Assembly (NCBI GenBank): GCA_021151615.1
Contig: JAGKXA010000100.1
Coordinates: forward strand, 1-25,370
Source of the DNA: Cellvibrionaceae bacterium
Lineage (GTDB): Bacteria > Pseudomonadota > Gammaproteobacteria > Pseudomonadales > Cellvibrionaceae
Reading direction: 5' to 3'
Length of the DNA: 25,370 bases
The notes under the pieces were generated by a model. The model saw nothing but the letters and a program-made list of their open reading frames with translations. It made no database searches and had not been told where the DNA came from. Positions 8,033-16,152 of this stretch are shown here, in pieces. Every line of letters begins with the position of its first letter. Position 1 is the first letter of the stretch. The position numbers and the translations under genes are program-made.

Positions 8033-8038
8033 GGAGTG

Positions 8039-8060
8039 CTTTTACGTCGGTACGTAAAAG
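8039..8060 (-). other. 9-bp hairpin between the two tRNAs
   Basis: CTTTTACGT (8039-8047) and ACGTAAAAG (8052-8060) are perfect inverted repeats with a 4-nt loop, filling most of the 36-nt spacer between tRNA-Cys and tRNA-Leu. No T-run follows on the minus strand, so it is not a terminator. It may guide processing of the tRNA precursor (inference). Confidence 0.6.
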
Positions 8061-8068
8061 GAAGAAAA

Positions 8069-8142
8069 TGGAGGCGCGATCCGGAGTCGAACCGGACTAG
8101 CTGGATTTGCAATCCAGAGCATAACCGCTTTGCTATCGCGCC
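8069..8142 (-). tRNA. cysT: tRNA-Cys (anticodon GCA)
   Basis: On the minus strand the acceptor GGCGCGA (8142-8136) pairs with TCGCGCC. The discriminator is U, as expected for tRNA-Cys, followed by an encoded CCA (8071-8069). The anticodon stem CTGGA/TCCAG holds the loop TTGCAAA, anticodon GCA. Length is 74 nt. It is transcribed before tRNA-Leu, probably in one precursor. Confidence 0.97.
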
Positions 8143-8158
8143 TTTTCGAGAGGCCGCA

Positions 8159-8164
8159 ATTCTA
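8159..8164 (-). promoter_or_regulatory. Candidate -10 element for the tRNA-Cys/tRNA-Leu unit
   Basis: TAGAAT on the minus strand lies about 17 bp before the tRNA-Cys 5' end and is followed by a GC-rich discriminator (GCGGCC), typical of stringently controlled stable-RNA promoters. No good -35 is seen at 16-18 bp, so this is tentative. Confidence 0.4.
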
Positions 8165-8260
8165 GCGGACTCATTTTGAAAATCCTAGTCTTTTATATAA
8201 CTGAACCAAAGGTTTTTTAACGTTTGATTAAATGCTGTGCAGGTCGATCAAAAGACGTTA

Positions 8261-8812
8261 TTAATCAGGAGCTTTGGGTAACAAAAACGGCCAAGCTGCA
8301 CGCAGATAAAGCACCATTGACCAAAGTGTCAATGCCGCAGCACCAGCCAGGGAGATGTAGCCAAGCGGCATCAAGAGCGGAATATCCATCAACAATACAA
8401 TAATGGCCGTCATTTGCAGTGTGGTTTTAATCTTGCCGATATAAGACACAGCAACACTGGCGCGTTGCCCCAATTCCGCCATCCATTCGCGCAAGGCAGA
8501 AATAATAATTTCACGCCCGACAATCACTGCAGCGGCCACAACAAACCATACCGAGTTGTGATGCAACGTCACCAATAACAGCAATGCAATGGCCACCATC
8601 AGCTTATCGGCCACCGGATCAAGAAAGGCCCCGAAAGGTGTGCTCTGGTTGTATTTGCGCGCAACATAGCCATCTGCCCAATCGGTAATGGCAGCAACAC
8701 TAAAAATAAGAGAGGAGACAAAATGCGCCCAACTGAACGGCAGGTAAAAGACCACAACAAACAATGGGATAAGGAAGATCCGCATCAGGGTCAGTTGGTT
8801 GGCAAGCGTCAT
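8261..8812 (-). CDS. pgsA: CDP-diacylglycerol--glycerol-3-phosphate 3-phosphatidyltransferase
   Basis: Inner-membrane enzyme that makes phosphatidylglycerol phosphate from CDP-diacylglycerol, the first step to phosphatidylglycerol and cardiolipin. The CDP-alcohol phosphotransferase signature D-G-x2-A-R-x8-G-x3-D-x3-D is complete in DGYVARKYNQSTPFGAFLDPVADK (about residues 45-67), with several membrane helices around it. I start at MTLANQLTLMRIFLIP (ATG 8812), giving 183 residues against 182 in E. coli. The frame continues 24 codons upstream to 8884, but those residues are not family-like. It follows uvrC by about 105 bp and precedes the tRNA pair, the conserved uvrC-pgsA-cysT-leuZ order. Confidence 0.95.
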   Translation of the reverse strand: MTLANQLTLMRIFLIPLFVVVFYLPFSWAHFVSSLIFSVAAITDWADGYVARKYNQSTPFGAFLDPVADKLMVAIALLLLVTLHHNSVWFVVAAAVIVGREIIISALREWMAELGQRASVAVSYIGKIKTTLQMTAIIVLLMDIPLLMPLGYISLAGAAALTLWSMVLYLRAAWPFLLPKAPD

Positions 8813-8917
8813 AGGCAATTCTCTGGACCGGATGAACAAATCAGTAAAACGGGCGCGATAATACACCAGCAAAGCGGCTTTCACATCCCGTGACTTAAAT
8901 GTCAGGAATAAAAAATA

Positions 8918-10756
8918 TCATTCATTATGGAAAAACGCGTGGATTTCTTCAGCCAATCTCTGACTAATACCGCTCACGCGCGCCAGATCATCCACGCTGG
9001 CATTCTGCACTTCCTGCAAACCGCCAAAGTGCCGCAATAACTCCCGACGACGGGTTGCGCCAATACCTGGAATATCCTCCAGGGTTGAAGTCTTGCGCTT
9101 TTTATCACGGCGCTGCTTGTGACCAGTGATTGCAAAACGATGGGACTCATCGCGAATATGCTGGATCAAATGCAATGCGGGCGAATCACCCGGCAAAACG
9201 ATCTCCGCACCTGAATCACCATCGAATAAGGTTTCAAAGCCAGCTTTACGCGTGGTGCCCTTCGCAACCCCAATCAACTGCACACCCTGTACCCCCAATT
9301 CCCCGAGAACCTCTATCGCCCTACCCAACTGCCCTTTTCCCCCATCAATCAGGAGAATATCCGGCAATTTACCTTCACCATTTTGTAAGCGGGTATAACG
9401 GCGCGTTAGCGCTTGGGCCATAGCGGCGTAATCATCACCACCGGTAATGCCTTCAATATTAAAGCGGCGATAATCCGATTTAAGCGGGCCGTTAATATCA
9501 AATACCACGCAGCTTGCAACAGTTAACTCGCCACTACTGTGACTGATATCAAAACATTCCAAACGCTGCGGCGTTTCATCAAGCCCCAGCGCCTCCTGTA
9601 AAGCAACAAAACGATCCAGGGAGTTCTTCTTGCTATTCACATGGGCGATTAGATTTTGCAATGCCGCCGTTGCCGCCATCTGCAACCATTTGGCCCTATG
9701 GCTGCGCACCTGATGGTTAATAAACACCTGGCGCCCCACAGCCTGCTGCAAAGCAGCGCTGATTAACTCCACATCATCCAATGCCTGACTAACAATAATT
9801 TCACGCGGAATTTCACGCCCGCTACTCGCCAAATAAAATTGCGGAATAAATTCAGCGAGGATTTCCGCCGGAGTTTCGGCCAGTGTTGATGAGGGATAAA
9901 AGCTGCGGCTACCGAGAATACGCCCCTGGCGAATAAATAAAATATGCACACAAATTGCCGCTGCACGCATTTCTGCGGCAATCACATCAATATCGCCATT
10001 CCCCTCTTCAATCACCTGCTGTGATTGTACGGTACGCAACGCCGTAATTTGGTCGCGATAAGTCGCAGCTTTTTCAAACTGCAATTGCTGGGATGCGGAG
10101 TCCATTTGATCGGCCAGCTCGCTTAGCAATTTATCACTGTTGCCTGTTAAAAACAGTTGTGTGTGATGTAAATCGGTTTTGTAATCCTCAGGAGAGATAA
10201 ATTCTACGCAGGGTGCTGAGCATCGCTTGATTTGATATTGCAGACATGGACGTGTGCGATTGTTAAACACACTGTCTTCACATTGGCGCACTCGGAAGGT
10301 TTTTTGTAGAAAATTCAAACTTTCTTTAACTGCCCCTACATTTGGGAATGGCCCAAAGTAATCACCGCGTTTTTTCTTTGCTCCGCGATGAAAAGAAATA
10401 CGCGGGTAATCCTCACCACTGGAAATAAAAATATAGGGATAGGATTTATCGTCACGCAGCAAAATATTGTACGGGGGACGATTGGATTTAATCAGGTTCT
10501 GCTCAAGGATTAGGGCTTCTGTTTCGCTTGCCGTGACAGTGACTTCTACCCGCGCGATCTTTGCTACTAGCGCCTGGGTTTTGGGTGATAAGCCGGTTTT
10601 ACGAAAATAACTCGATAGGCGCGCTTTTAAATTTTTAGCTTTACCAACATACAAAATTGCACCGTCACCACCAAACATTTGGTAGATACCGGGCTGCTGT
10701 GTGGTATTGGCGAGGAAACGGGAGGAATCAAAAAGCTCAGCGCTGTCTTGCGTCAT
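8918..10756 (-). CDS. uvrC: UvrABC system protein C (excinuclease subunit)
   Basis: Nuclease subunit of nucleotide-excision repair, cutting 3' and 5' of the lesion. The 612-residue protein has the GIY-YIG 3'-incision domain at the N terminus (PGIYQMFGGDGAILYVGKAKNLKARL, residues 22-48), the Cys-rich segment CLQYQIKRCSAPCV, and a UVR/UvrB-binding motif (LADQMDSASQQLQFEKAATYRDQI). The RNase H-like 5'-incision domain shows ECFDISHSSG and LLIDGGKGQL. Two C-terminal helix-hairpin-helix motifs end it (LEDIPGIGATRRRELLRHFGG and LARVSGISQRLAEEI). Full length. The gacA terminator lies just upstream, so uvrC may need its own promoter or read-through. Confidence 0.97.
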   Translation of the reverse strand: MTQDSAELFDSSRFLANTTQQPGIYQMFGGDGAILYVGKAKNLKARLSSYFRKTGLSPKTQALVAKIARVEVTVTASETEALILEQNLIKSNRPPYNILLRDDKSYPYIFISSGEDYPRISFHRGAKKKRGDYFGPFPNVGAVKESLNFLQKTFRVRQCEDSVFNNRTRPCLQYQIKRCSAPCVEFISPEDYKTDLHHTQLFLTGNSDKLLSELADQMDSASQQLQFEKAATYRDQITALRTVQSQQVIEEGNGDIDVIAAEMRAAAICVHILFIRQGRILGSRSFYPSSTLAETPAEILAEFIPQFYLASSGREIPREIIVSQALDDVELISAALQQAVGRQVFINHQVRSHRAKWLQMAATAALQNLIAHVNSKKNSLDRFVALQEALGLDETPQRLECFDISHSSGELTVASCVVFDINGPLKSDYRRFNIEGITGGDDYAAMAQALTRRYTRLQNGEGKLPDILLIDGGKGQLGRAIEVLGELGVQGVQLIGVAKGTTRKAGFETLFDGDSGAEIVLPGDSPALHLIQHIRDESHRFAITGHKQRRDKKRKTSTLEDIPGIGATRRRELLRHFGGLQEVQNASVDDLARVSGISQRLAEEIHAFFHNE

Positions 10757-10774
10757 TGAAACAGGTCTGCAGAA

Positions 10775-10803
10775 AGAAAAAGCAGTCGTTTATACGACTG
10801 CTT
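10775..10803 (-). terminator. Rho-independent terminator of gacA, overlapping its stop codon
   Basis: AAGCAGTCGT (10780-10789) and ACGACTGCTT (10794-10803) are a perfect 10-bp inverted repeat with a 4-nt loop. On the minus strand the stem is followed by TTTTCTTTCT. The gacA TAA (10792-10790) sits in the loop, so the last gacA codons form the stem. It separates gacA from uvrC, which starts 24 bp beyond the stem. Confidence 0.75.
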
Positions 10804-11292
10804 CCGGATCGAGAAGATTGTGTTTTACTGCCAGTAAGGTTAATTCCACATCACTATTGATATCGAGCTTTTCAAAAATACGGTAACGATAAGAGTTTAC
10901 TGTTTTGGGACTGACACAAAAGGTGTTGGCAATATCATTCACCTTTTGACCATTGGCTATCAGCATCGCCGTTTGCAACTCACGCTGGGACAATTTTTCA
11001 AACGGAGACTCCTGGTTGTTGCCACCGGAGAAAGTCTTGAGTGCGAGTTGCTGGGCGATACTATTGCTCATATAAAGATCGCCACGCGTCACTTTATTGA
11101 TCGCATCAGTGATTTCAGTAAATTCCGCACCCTTGGTGACGTAACCAACCGCGCCCGCTTGCATCAAGCGAGTGGGATACAGGTCATCATCACACGCAGT
11201 GACAGCAATAATTTTAATTACCGGATTCACGGTCAATAGTTTTTCCCCATGCGAACTAGATCGTGATCATCGACTACGAGAATCTTTGTCAA
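10790..11292 (-). pseudogene. gacA: GacA/UvrY-type response regulator with internal receiver deletion and frameshift
   Basis: Intact GacA is a ~214-residue regulator (receiver plus LuxR-type HTH) phosphorylated by GacS/BarA; it drives small RNAs that titrate CsrA/RsmA. Here the N terminus is readable from TTG 11292 as TKILVVDDHDLVRMG, with GGGGG 5 nt before it, then runs into a TGA at 11235-11233. The body resumes in another frame as GEKLLTVNPVIKIIAVTA and continues intact: YPTRLMQAGAVGYVTKG (switch Lys), then the HTH LSQRELQTAMLIANGQKVNDIANTFCVSPKTVNSYRYRIFEKL. Surviving parts add to about 168 residues, so roughly 46-50 codons are missing, including the phosphoacceptor Asp and the MPG loop. 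A 148-codon frame from TTG 11236 remains open and could still yield an HTH fragment. Position next to uvrC is the normal gacA/uvrY place. Confidence 0.85.
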
Positions 11293-11562
11293 ACTAGCCC
11301 CCAAACCCGAAACCGGATACATGACACTGTTGTTATTGATGGCCAACCATTTGCTGGCACATTTTTACAGATTGTAGTGAGAGTCTGAGCAAACTACCAC
11401 TCTTAAATGCCTCTTTTAAGCTTGCTTAAATGCCAATTATCGGGAAGATGATTGTTTTTTATTACTTTATGCAGAGCCGATCCATCAGGATTTTAGGTTA
11501 TGCACCAAAACGATGAGGTTGGTATGGCTTTGCAGTATTAATGGATTTCTGCAATCCGGGTT

Positions 11563-12585
11563 TTAAGGATAGACACGCGGCTCCATTTCCAGCACAACCC
11601 CGAACTTTTCCTGAACACTGGCAACAACTTTATCGGCCAGCTGCAGGATAAGTTTACCCTCAAGCTTACCCGGGTTTGTCAGTACAAGTGCTTGATCCTG
11701 ATGTACTTTTACACCATTTACTTCCCTGCCCCGCCAACCTGCCTGATCAATCAACCAGCCAGCAGCCAGCTTTACCTGACCGGCATCAACCGGATAGGAC
11801 ACAAGCGCCGGATAAGATGATTTCAAGTGTTCAAATTGCGCAAAAGGAATAATGGGGTTTTTGAAGAAACTACCCACGTTGGGAATCTTCGCCGGGTCAG
11901 GTAATTTTGACTGGCGAATAGCGACAACCGCCGCGCTCACCTGTTCCGGTGTGATCTCGCCCTCTGGAATACCCGCGAGAGCAGCCCTGAGTGCCGGATA
12001 CTCCAGGTTAAGACAAGGAGTTTTACGCAGTTTGAAGGTTACCGACGTAATAATGTACTGATCTTTCAGGGATTGCTTGAAAATACTATCGCGATAACCG
12101 AACTGACAGCTCTCGTTAGTGAAGGTCACCATCAATCCGGATTGGATATTCAGCGCACTCAGTTCAGCCAATACGTCTTTCAGCTCAACCCCATATGCAC
12201 CAATATTCTGGATTGGCGCAGCACCCACACTACCGGGAATGAGAGACAGGTTCTCCAATCCATAAAAACCATTATCCAGCGTGTGCTCTACCAGCTCGTG
12301 CCAATTTTCACCCGCAGCCACTTTCAACCAGATAAATTCATCATTTTCTTCAACCAGATCCATTCCGCGCGTTTTCATTTGCAGAACCAGGCCGGGAAAA
12401 TCACCGCGCAATATGATATTGCTACCGCCCCCTAATACCAGCAATGGCAATTTTTCAACGTGTGAAAAAGCCATTGCCTCAAGCAGTTCATCATCGCTTT
12501 GCACACTGACAAAGTAATTGGCCACCGCAGGTACAGCGAGGGTATTAAATTTCTGGAGATTAAAATGCGGCAAAAAAAGTGGCAC
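11563..12585 (-). CDS. murB: UDP-N-acetylenolpyruvoylglucosamine reductase
   Basis: FAD enzyme that reduces UDP-GlcNAc-enolpyruvate to UDP-MurNAc with NADPH in peptidoglycan precursor synthesis. The 340 residues match type I MurB (342 in E. coli). Seen: FNTLAVPAVA near the start, LLVLGGGSNIIL and LSLIPGSVGAAPIQNIGAYGVE (FAD binding), GYRDSIFK, the catalytic Ser in IPNVGSFFKNP, and the C-terminal catalytic Glu in VVLEMEPRVYP. The start is GTG at 12585, with ACAGG about 8 nt upstream. It is the last gene of the lpxK-kdsB-phosphatase-murB series, 41 bp after the phosphatase gene. Confidence 0.96.
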   Translation of the reverse strand: MPLFLPHFNLQKFNTLAVPAVANYFVSVQSDDELLEAMAFSHVEKLPLLVLGGGSNIILRGDFPGLVLQMKTRGMDLVEENDEFIWLKVAAGENWHELVEHTLDNGFYGLENLSLIPGSVGAAPIQNIGAYGVELKDVLAELSALNIQSGLMVTFTNESCQFGYRDSIFKQSLKDQYIITSVTFKLRKTPCLNLEYPALRAALAGIPEGEITPEQVSAAVVAIRQSKLPDPAKIPNVGSFFKNPIIPFAQFEHLKSSYPALVSYPVDAGQVKLAAGWLIDQAGWRGREVNGVKVHQDQALVLTNPGKLEGKLILQLADKVVASVQEKFGVVLEMEPRVYP

Positions 12586-12626
12586 AGCGAAAACCTGTCA
12601 GTGATTAAAAATGGATTGAGAGAGTA

Positions 12627-13100
12627 TCAATAAAGCCGCTGGCAGATATGCGCCAACAAGCCCTCCGCCGCTTCTTCGACCAGATCCAAAACCAATTCAA
12701 ACCCGTCGTTTCCACCATAATAAGGATCGGGAACTTCACGATGGCTTTTATCTGAACCAAATTCCAGAAAGAGCCCGAGATGACCCGTAAAGTGCGTCGG
12801 CTTTAGTCGCTGCAAATCGCGCAAGTTGGAATTATCCATTGCCAGTAAATAATCAAATTCATCAAAATCAGCAGCGCTCACCTGACGCGCGCGCAAAACA
12901 GACAAATCATAACCGCGCTTTTTTGCCGCCGCGACAGTGCGGGAGTCGGGCGCTTTACCGATATGCCAATCGCCAGTACCGGCGGAATCCACGATAATTT
13001 TTTGGTCCAGCTTTTCACGTTTAACCAGTTCGCGAAAAATCCCATCGGCGGTTGGCGAGCGGCAAATATTACCCAAGCAGACAAATAACACTTTAGTCAT
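12627..13100 (-). CDS. Low-molecular-weight protein-tyrosine phosphatase
   Basis: 157-residue cytoplasmic phosphatase of the LMW-PTP family. The P-loop C-L-G-N-I-C-R-S is at residues 8-15 (nucleophile C8, R14) and the general-acid loop DPYYGG is near residue 123. Start ATG 13100 lies 2 bp after the kdsB stop (TGATAATG); an in-frame TTG at 13106 overlaps kdsB and is less likely. Wzb/Etp-type relatives dephosphorylate tyrosine kinases for capsule export, but no kinase or capsule gene is nearby. In pseudomonads the same family sits between kdsB and murB, so the role here is undefined rather than capsule-specific. Confidence 0.92.
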   Translation of the reverse strand: MTKVLFVCLGNICRSPTADGIFRELVKREKLDQKIIVDSAGTGDWHIGKAPDSRTVAAAKKRGYDLSVLRARQVSAADFDEFDYLLAMDNSNLRDLQRLKPTHFTGHLGLFLEFGSDKSHREVPDPYYGGNDGFELVLDLVEEAAEGLLAHICQRLY

Positions 13101-13102
13101 TA

Positions 13103-13864
13103 TCAATTTTCCAATAAAGCTTTTACACGCAACAAATCGGCTTCAGTATCTACCCCACCGGGAACCTGCGCACAAGCTTCAGCAATATGAATGGCTTCAC
13201 CATTGGCCAACACACGCAATTGTTCCAGCGATTCAATTTTTTCCAGCGTTGCCTGCGGCCAGGTAATAAAACGATTCAGTAGCGCCACACGATAGGCATA
13301 GATACCGATATGACGCTGCGCCGGAAACTCCGATGGCAATGTATTTACCTCGGGCTGCGCAAAGTGATCACGCGGCCAGGGAATTGGCGCGCGACTGAAA
13401 TACAGCGCCTTGCCGTGCTGATCTGCTACCGCCTTTACAATGTTGGGATTGCGAAAATCATCCAACGTATGAATGGGTTCACTCAGGGTAGCAACACTGG
13501 AGTAGGTATTTTCAGCCAAATTTTTTGCTACCTGATTAATAACCGCCGGAGGAATTAAAGGCTCATCGCCTTGCACATTGACGATAATGTCATCCGGCTT
13601 TAACCCCAACTGCGCAGCAACTTCCTGTAAACGATCAGTACCGGAATTATGCGAAGCCAATGTCATACAAACAGGGGCACCAAAACTTTTTACAACGGTC
13701 TCAATACGCGCATCATCGGTCGCGATAATAACTTTTACTGCAGCGCTTTCGCAGGCACGCTCATAAACGTGCTGAATCATAGGTTTACCCGCAATTTCTT
13801 TCAGCGGTTTTGCCGGTAAGCGCGTAGAAGCATAGCGCGCTGGAATCACAACATAGAAGCTCAT
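13103..13864 (-). CDS. kdsB: 3-deoxy-manno-octulosonate cytidylyltransferase (CMP-KDO synthetase)
   Basis: Activates KDO with CTP for transfer to lipid A. The 253 residues show the nucleotidyltransferase start VVIPARYASTRLPAKPL (residues 5-21) and GKPMIQHVYERA, the metal/substrate motif IVNVQGDEPLIPP, ALYFSRAPIPWPRD, and HIGIYAYRVALLNRF. It lies 30 bp after lpxK and abuts the phosphatase gene. In pseudomonads a small ycaR/Trm112-like gene often sits between lpxK and kdsB; there is no room for it here. Confidence 0.96.
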   Translation of the reverse strand: MSFYVVIPARYASTRLPAKPLKEIAGKPMIQHVYERACESAAVKVIIATDDARIETVVKSFGAPVCMTLASHNSGTDRLQEVAAQLGLKPDDIIVNVQGDEPLIPPAVINQVAKNLAENTYSSVATLSEPIHTLDDFRNPNIVKAVADQHGKALYFSRAPIPWPRDHFAQPEVNTLPSEFPAQRHIGIYAYRVALLNRFITWPQATLEKIESLEQLRVLANGEAIHIAEACAQVPGGVDTEADLLRVKALLEN

Positions 13865-13894
13865 ATTTTTGACCCAATTTAACAGTGCAAAAAA

Positions 13895-14959
13895 TTATTT
13901 CAGGGGAAAGCGGGACTGCTTGCGCGCAATTACCCGTTCCAGCTTTTGCGCAAATGCAGGCCAGAATGACTCAGGTAATTCTGCGCTTACCGGTAAATAA
14001 AACCAGTTATCCCGCGCAAATGCCCGACACTTAACGGCGTCTTTTTCAGTCATTACCACAGGTAGATCATCGGTAAATTTAAAATCATCTGCCACAAAGC
14101 GGTGATGATCAGAAAACCTATGCAACTGCGCTTGAAACCCCAATTGGGCAAGGGTATCCACAAAGCGTTGAGGATTGCCGATGCCCGCAACCGCGGTTAT
14201 TTGATTCGGCAAATCTGAGCACGCGATTTTTTTGCCCGACGTTAACTGAATCAATTCTCCCGGTTGGATTTGCATGGGAATAAAAAACAGTGTTTCGCCA
14301 TTCACTGCCGGCAGCACAAAATTATCGGCAGGAGAATTCACCACAACCCAATCGACTGTTTTCAAACGCGCTGCAGATTCGCGCAAAGGCCCAACCGGCA
14401 AACGCCAGCCATTACCCAAGCCACGCTGGCCGTCTACGACTGCAATTTCAATATCGCGCCCCAAACGATAATGCTGCAAACCATCGTCGCTTAACAAAAT
14501 ATCGCAGCCTTGATCCTCAAGCAGCTTGCCGTTGGCAATACGATCTGCACCAACAACAACCGGCACATGGGTTTGTTGGAAAATAGCCAGGGGCTCATCG
14601 CCTGCTTCGTTGGCCGTGCTGACCGATGTTAGTAAATAAGGATAAGAAGGTGCTTCACCACCGTAACCGCGACTCATGACACCGGGGTGATAACCTCGCG
14701 CTTGCAACCACTTAACCAAGGTGATGATCAGCGGCGTTTTTCCGGTTCCACCTACCGAGATATTCCCCACTACAATCACCGGGGTAGGTAGATCCTTTTT
14801 CTGGTAGCGTAAAATCAAAAAGCGGCGCAGCCCGGCCAGAGCAATAAATAGCCACATCAACGGCAACAGCCAGAGAGTCCAGCGCGCAGTGCCATACCAG
14901 GCGGCCAGCCAGGGTTCCTGCGGATTAGAGGACGAATGTTGGGAGGTTTGAGAACTCAA
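13895..14959 (-). CDS. lpxK: Tetraacyldisaccharide 4'-kinase
   Basis: Inner-membrane kinase that phosphorylates the 4' position of the lipid A disaccharide precursor to give lipid IVA. The 354 residues contain one N-terminal membrane segment (about 27-47, LWLLPLMWLFIALAGL), a Walker A GNISVGGTGKTP (65-76), SRGYGGEAPSYPYLL, GADRIANGKLL, the DEAD-like Walker B region DILLSDDGLQHYRL, and VVMTEKDAVKCR near the C terminus. The start is taken at ATG 14959; the first ~15 residues are a Ser/Gln-rich non-conserved extension. It follows exbD across a 124-bp gap that contains a large inverted repeat. Confidence 0.95.
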   Translation of the reverse strand: MSSQTSQHSSSNPQEPWLAAWYGTARWTLWLLPLMWLFIALAGLRRFLILRYQKKDLPTPVIVVGNISVGGTGKTPLIITLVKWLQARGYHPGVMSRGYGGEAPSYPYLLTSVSTANEAGDEPLAIFQQTHVPVVVGADRIANGKLLEDQGCDILLSDDGLQHYRLGRDIEIAVVDGQRGLGNGWRLPVGPLRESAARLKTVDWVVVNSPADNFVLPAVNGETLFFIPMQIQPGELIQLTSGKKIACSDLPNQITAVAGIGNPQRFVDTLAQLGFQAQLHRFSDHHRFVADDFKFTDDLPVVMTEKDAVKCRAFARDNWFYLPVSAELPESFWPAFAQKLERVIARKQSRFPLK

Positions 14960-14979
14960 AGGGCTGCCTGTAAAAACAA

Positions 14980-15031
14980 AATGGACTTTTGCAGCTAACT
15001 TAGCATTTGCAGCCAGCTATAAAAGTCCATT
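14980..15031 (-). repeat. 11-bp inverted repeat in the exbD-lpxK gap
   Basis: AATGGACTTTT (14980-14990) and AAAAGTCCATT (15021-15031) are perfectly complementary around a 30-nt loop that itself holds GCTA/TAGC. On the minus strand the structure is followed by TTGTTTTTA, so it could act as an attenuator or weak terminator between exbD and lpxK. The A/T-rich stem base and long loop make termination uncertain. Confidence 0.6.
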
Positions 15032-15083
15032 AAACCTAATAAAATCTGTTGATTGCGCCTGGGCGATGATTGTAGCCGAGTCG

Positions 15084-15509
15084 CTAGTCTTTTTCAGGTT
15101 CGGGTTGGCGGGTGGTGATGCTTAAATGCGCAAAGCCCAGTTGCCCAGCCGCATCCATAGCCTGAACCACGGCCTGGTGGGGCGTTTTGGCATCCGCCGT
15201 AATCACCAACGGCACTTTGTTATTGCCTTCAGAGAGTTTGGTAATTGCTGTTTTTAAAGTTTCCACCTTGTTGTTAACCAGGACCTGATTATTCACCGCA
15301 TAGCTACCATCGGCCGCAATCAAAATCTCGATTTGCTTGGGCAATTCACTGTTCTGCTCCCCTACTGCTTCGGGCAAATCCACGCTCAGTTGGGTGCGCT
15401 TGGTGAAGGTGGTGGAAACCATGAAAAAGATCAACAGGAGAAACACCACATCGATCAGTGGTGTCAGGTTGATCCCCTCATCTTCTGTGCGTTGGCGACG
15501 AAATTTCAC
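15084..15509 (-). CDS. exbD: ExbD/TolR-family biopolymer transport protein
   Basis: 141-residue inner-membrane protein with a single N-terminal membrane helix (about residues 17-35) carrying the proton-path Asp D20 in NLTPLIDVVFLLLIFFMVS, followed by a periplasmic domain. With ExbB it converts proton-motive force to motion that energises TonB-type outer-membrane transport or related envelope work. It starts with GTG 15509 behind GGAG (7 nt spacing), 16 bp after exbB. Its location before lpxK is the conserved second exbBD copy of pseudomonads, of uncertain partner; no tonB gene is nearby. Confidence 0.93.
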   Translation of the reverse strand: MKFRRQRTEDEGINLTPLIDVVFLLLIFFMVSTTFTKRTQLSVDLPEAVGEQNSELPKQIEILIAADGSYAVNNQVLVNNKVETLKTAITKLSEGNNKVPLVITADAKTPHQAVVQAMDAAGQLGFAHLSITTRQPEPEKD

Positions 15510-15525
15510 AATAGAACTCCGCGCC

Positions 15526-16152
15526 TTAAACCAGTTTCACGTCAACGCGGCGATCGCTGTGCAACGCATCTACCAACTTAATCGCTTCGTCTTCCATGGT
15601 CACCACTATGGCATCAATGCGGCGCTGAAAAAACCGGTGCGCAATAGTGGCTGGAATCGCCACAATCAAACCCGCCGCCGTTGTATAAAGCGCAACCGAA
15701 ATACCTCCCGCGAGCACTGCAGTATCACCATTACCTTGCAACATAATGGCATTAAAGGTCTGGATCATCCCGAATACGGTACCCAACAAGCCTAGCAAAG
15801 GCGCGATATTTGCCACGGTACCCAGCACATTCACGTAGCGCTCCAGGTCATGGATTACCTGATTAGCGGCTTCCTGTACCGAATCCTTCATCACCTCACG
15901 GCCATGTTTGGAGTTGCTCAGGCCGGCGGCCAAGATTTGACCCAAGGGGGAGGATTGCTTCAACTCGCGCAACTTGGTGGCATCCAGCTGGTTGTTTTTA
16001 ATCCAGGTCCACACCTGGGCCAGCAGGGTTTTAGGGGCGATTTTGGCGGGGTTGAGCGTCCAATAGCGCTCGGCGCTAATGGCAATCACAATCAACGAAC
16101 AGGCCAGAATCGGCCACATCAAAATACCACCGGCTAAAAAAATCTCTATCAC
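15526..16152 (-). CDS. exbB: ExbB/TolQ/MotA-family proton channel
   Basis: 208-residue protein with three membrane helices: about residues 7-25 (GGILMWPILACSLIVIAI) and a pair near 110-185 separated by a short loop. The family motif NIAPLLGLLGTVFGMIQTF and GGISVALYTTAAGLIVAIPA are present. The start is GTG 16152 with AGAGGAAG about 8 nt upstream; the frame immediately before has no better start. It forms the stator-like channel with ExbD and heads the exbB-exbD-lpxK-kdsB-murB series. In many relatives comEC lies upstream of this point; here the RTX island does. Confidence 0.93.
   Translation of the reverse strand: MIEIFLAGGILMWPILACSLIVIAISAERYWTLNPAKIAPKTLLAQVWTWIKNNQLDATKLRELKQSSPLGQILAAGLSNSKHGREVMKDSVQEAANQVIHDLERYVNVLGTVANIAPLLGLLGTVFGMIQTFNAIMLQGNGDTAVLAGGISVALYTTAAGLIVAIPATIAHRFFQRRIDAIVVTMEDEAIKLVDALHSDRRVDVKLV

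Noticed and set aside
8813..8884. Upstream extension of pgsA by 24 codons
   Set aside because: PgsA proteins begin at the MTLANQLTLMR-like sequence; the extension has no family similarity.
13865..13894. ycaR/Trm112-like small gene between lpxK and kdsB
   Set aside because: The gap is only 30 bp; no such gene fits.
15337..15795. A 152-codon plus-strand open frame
   Set aside because: It is antisense to exbD/exbB, which are clear; its composition looks like a shadow frame.
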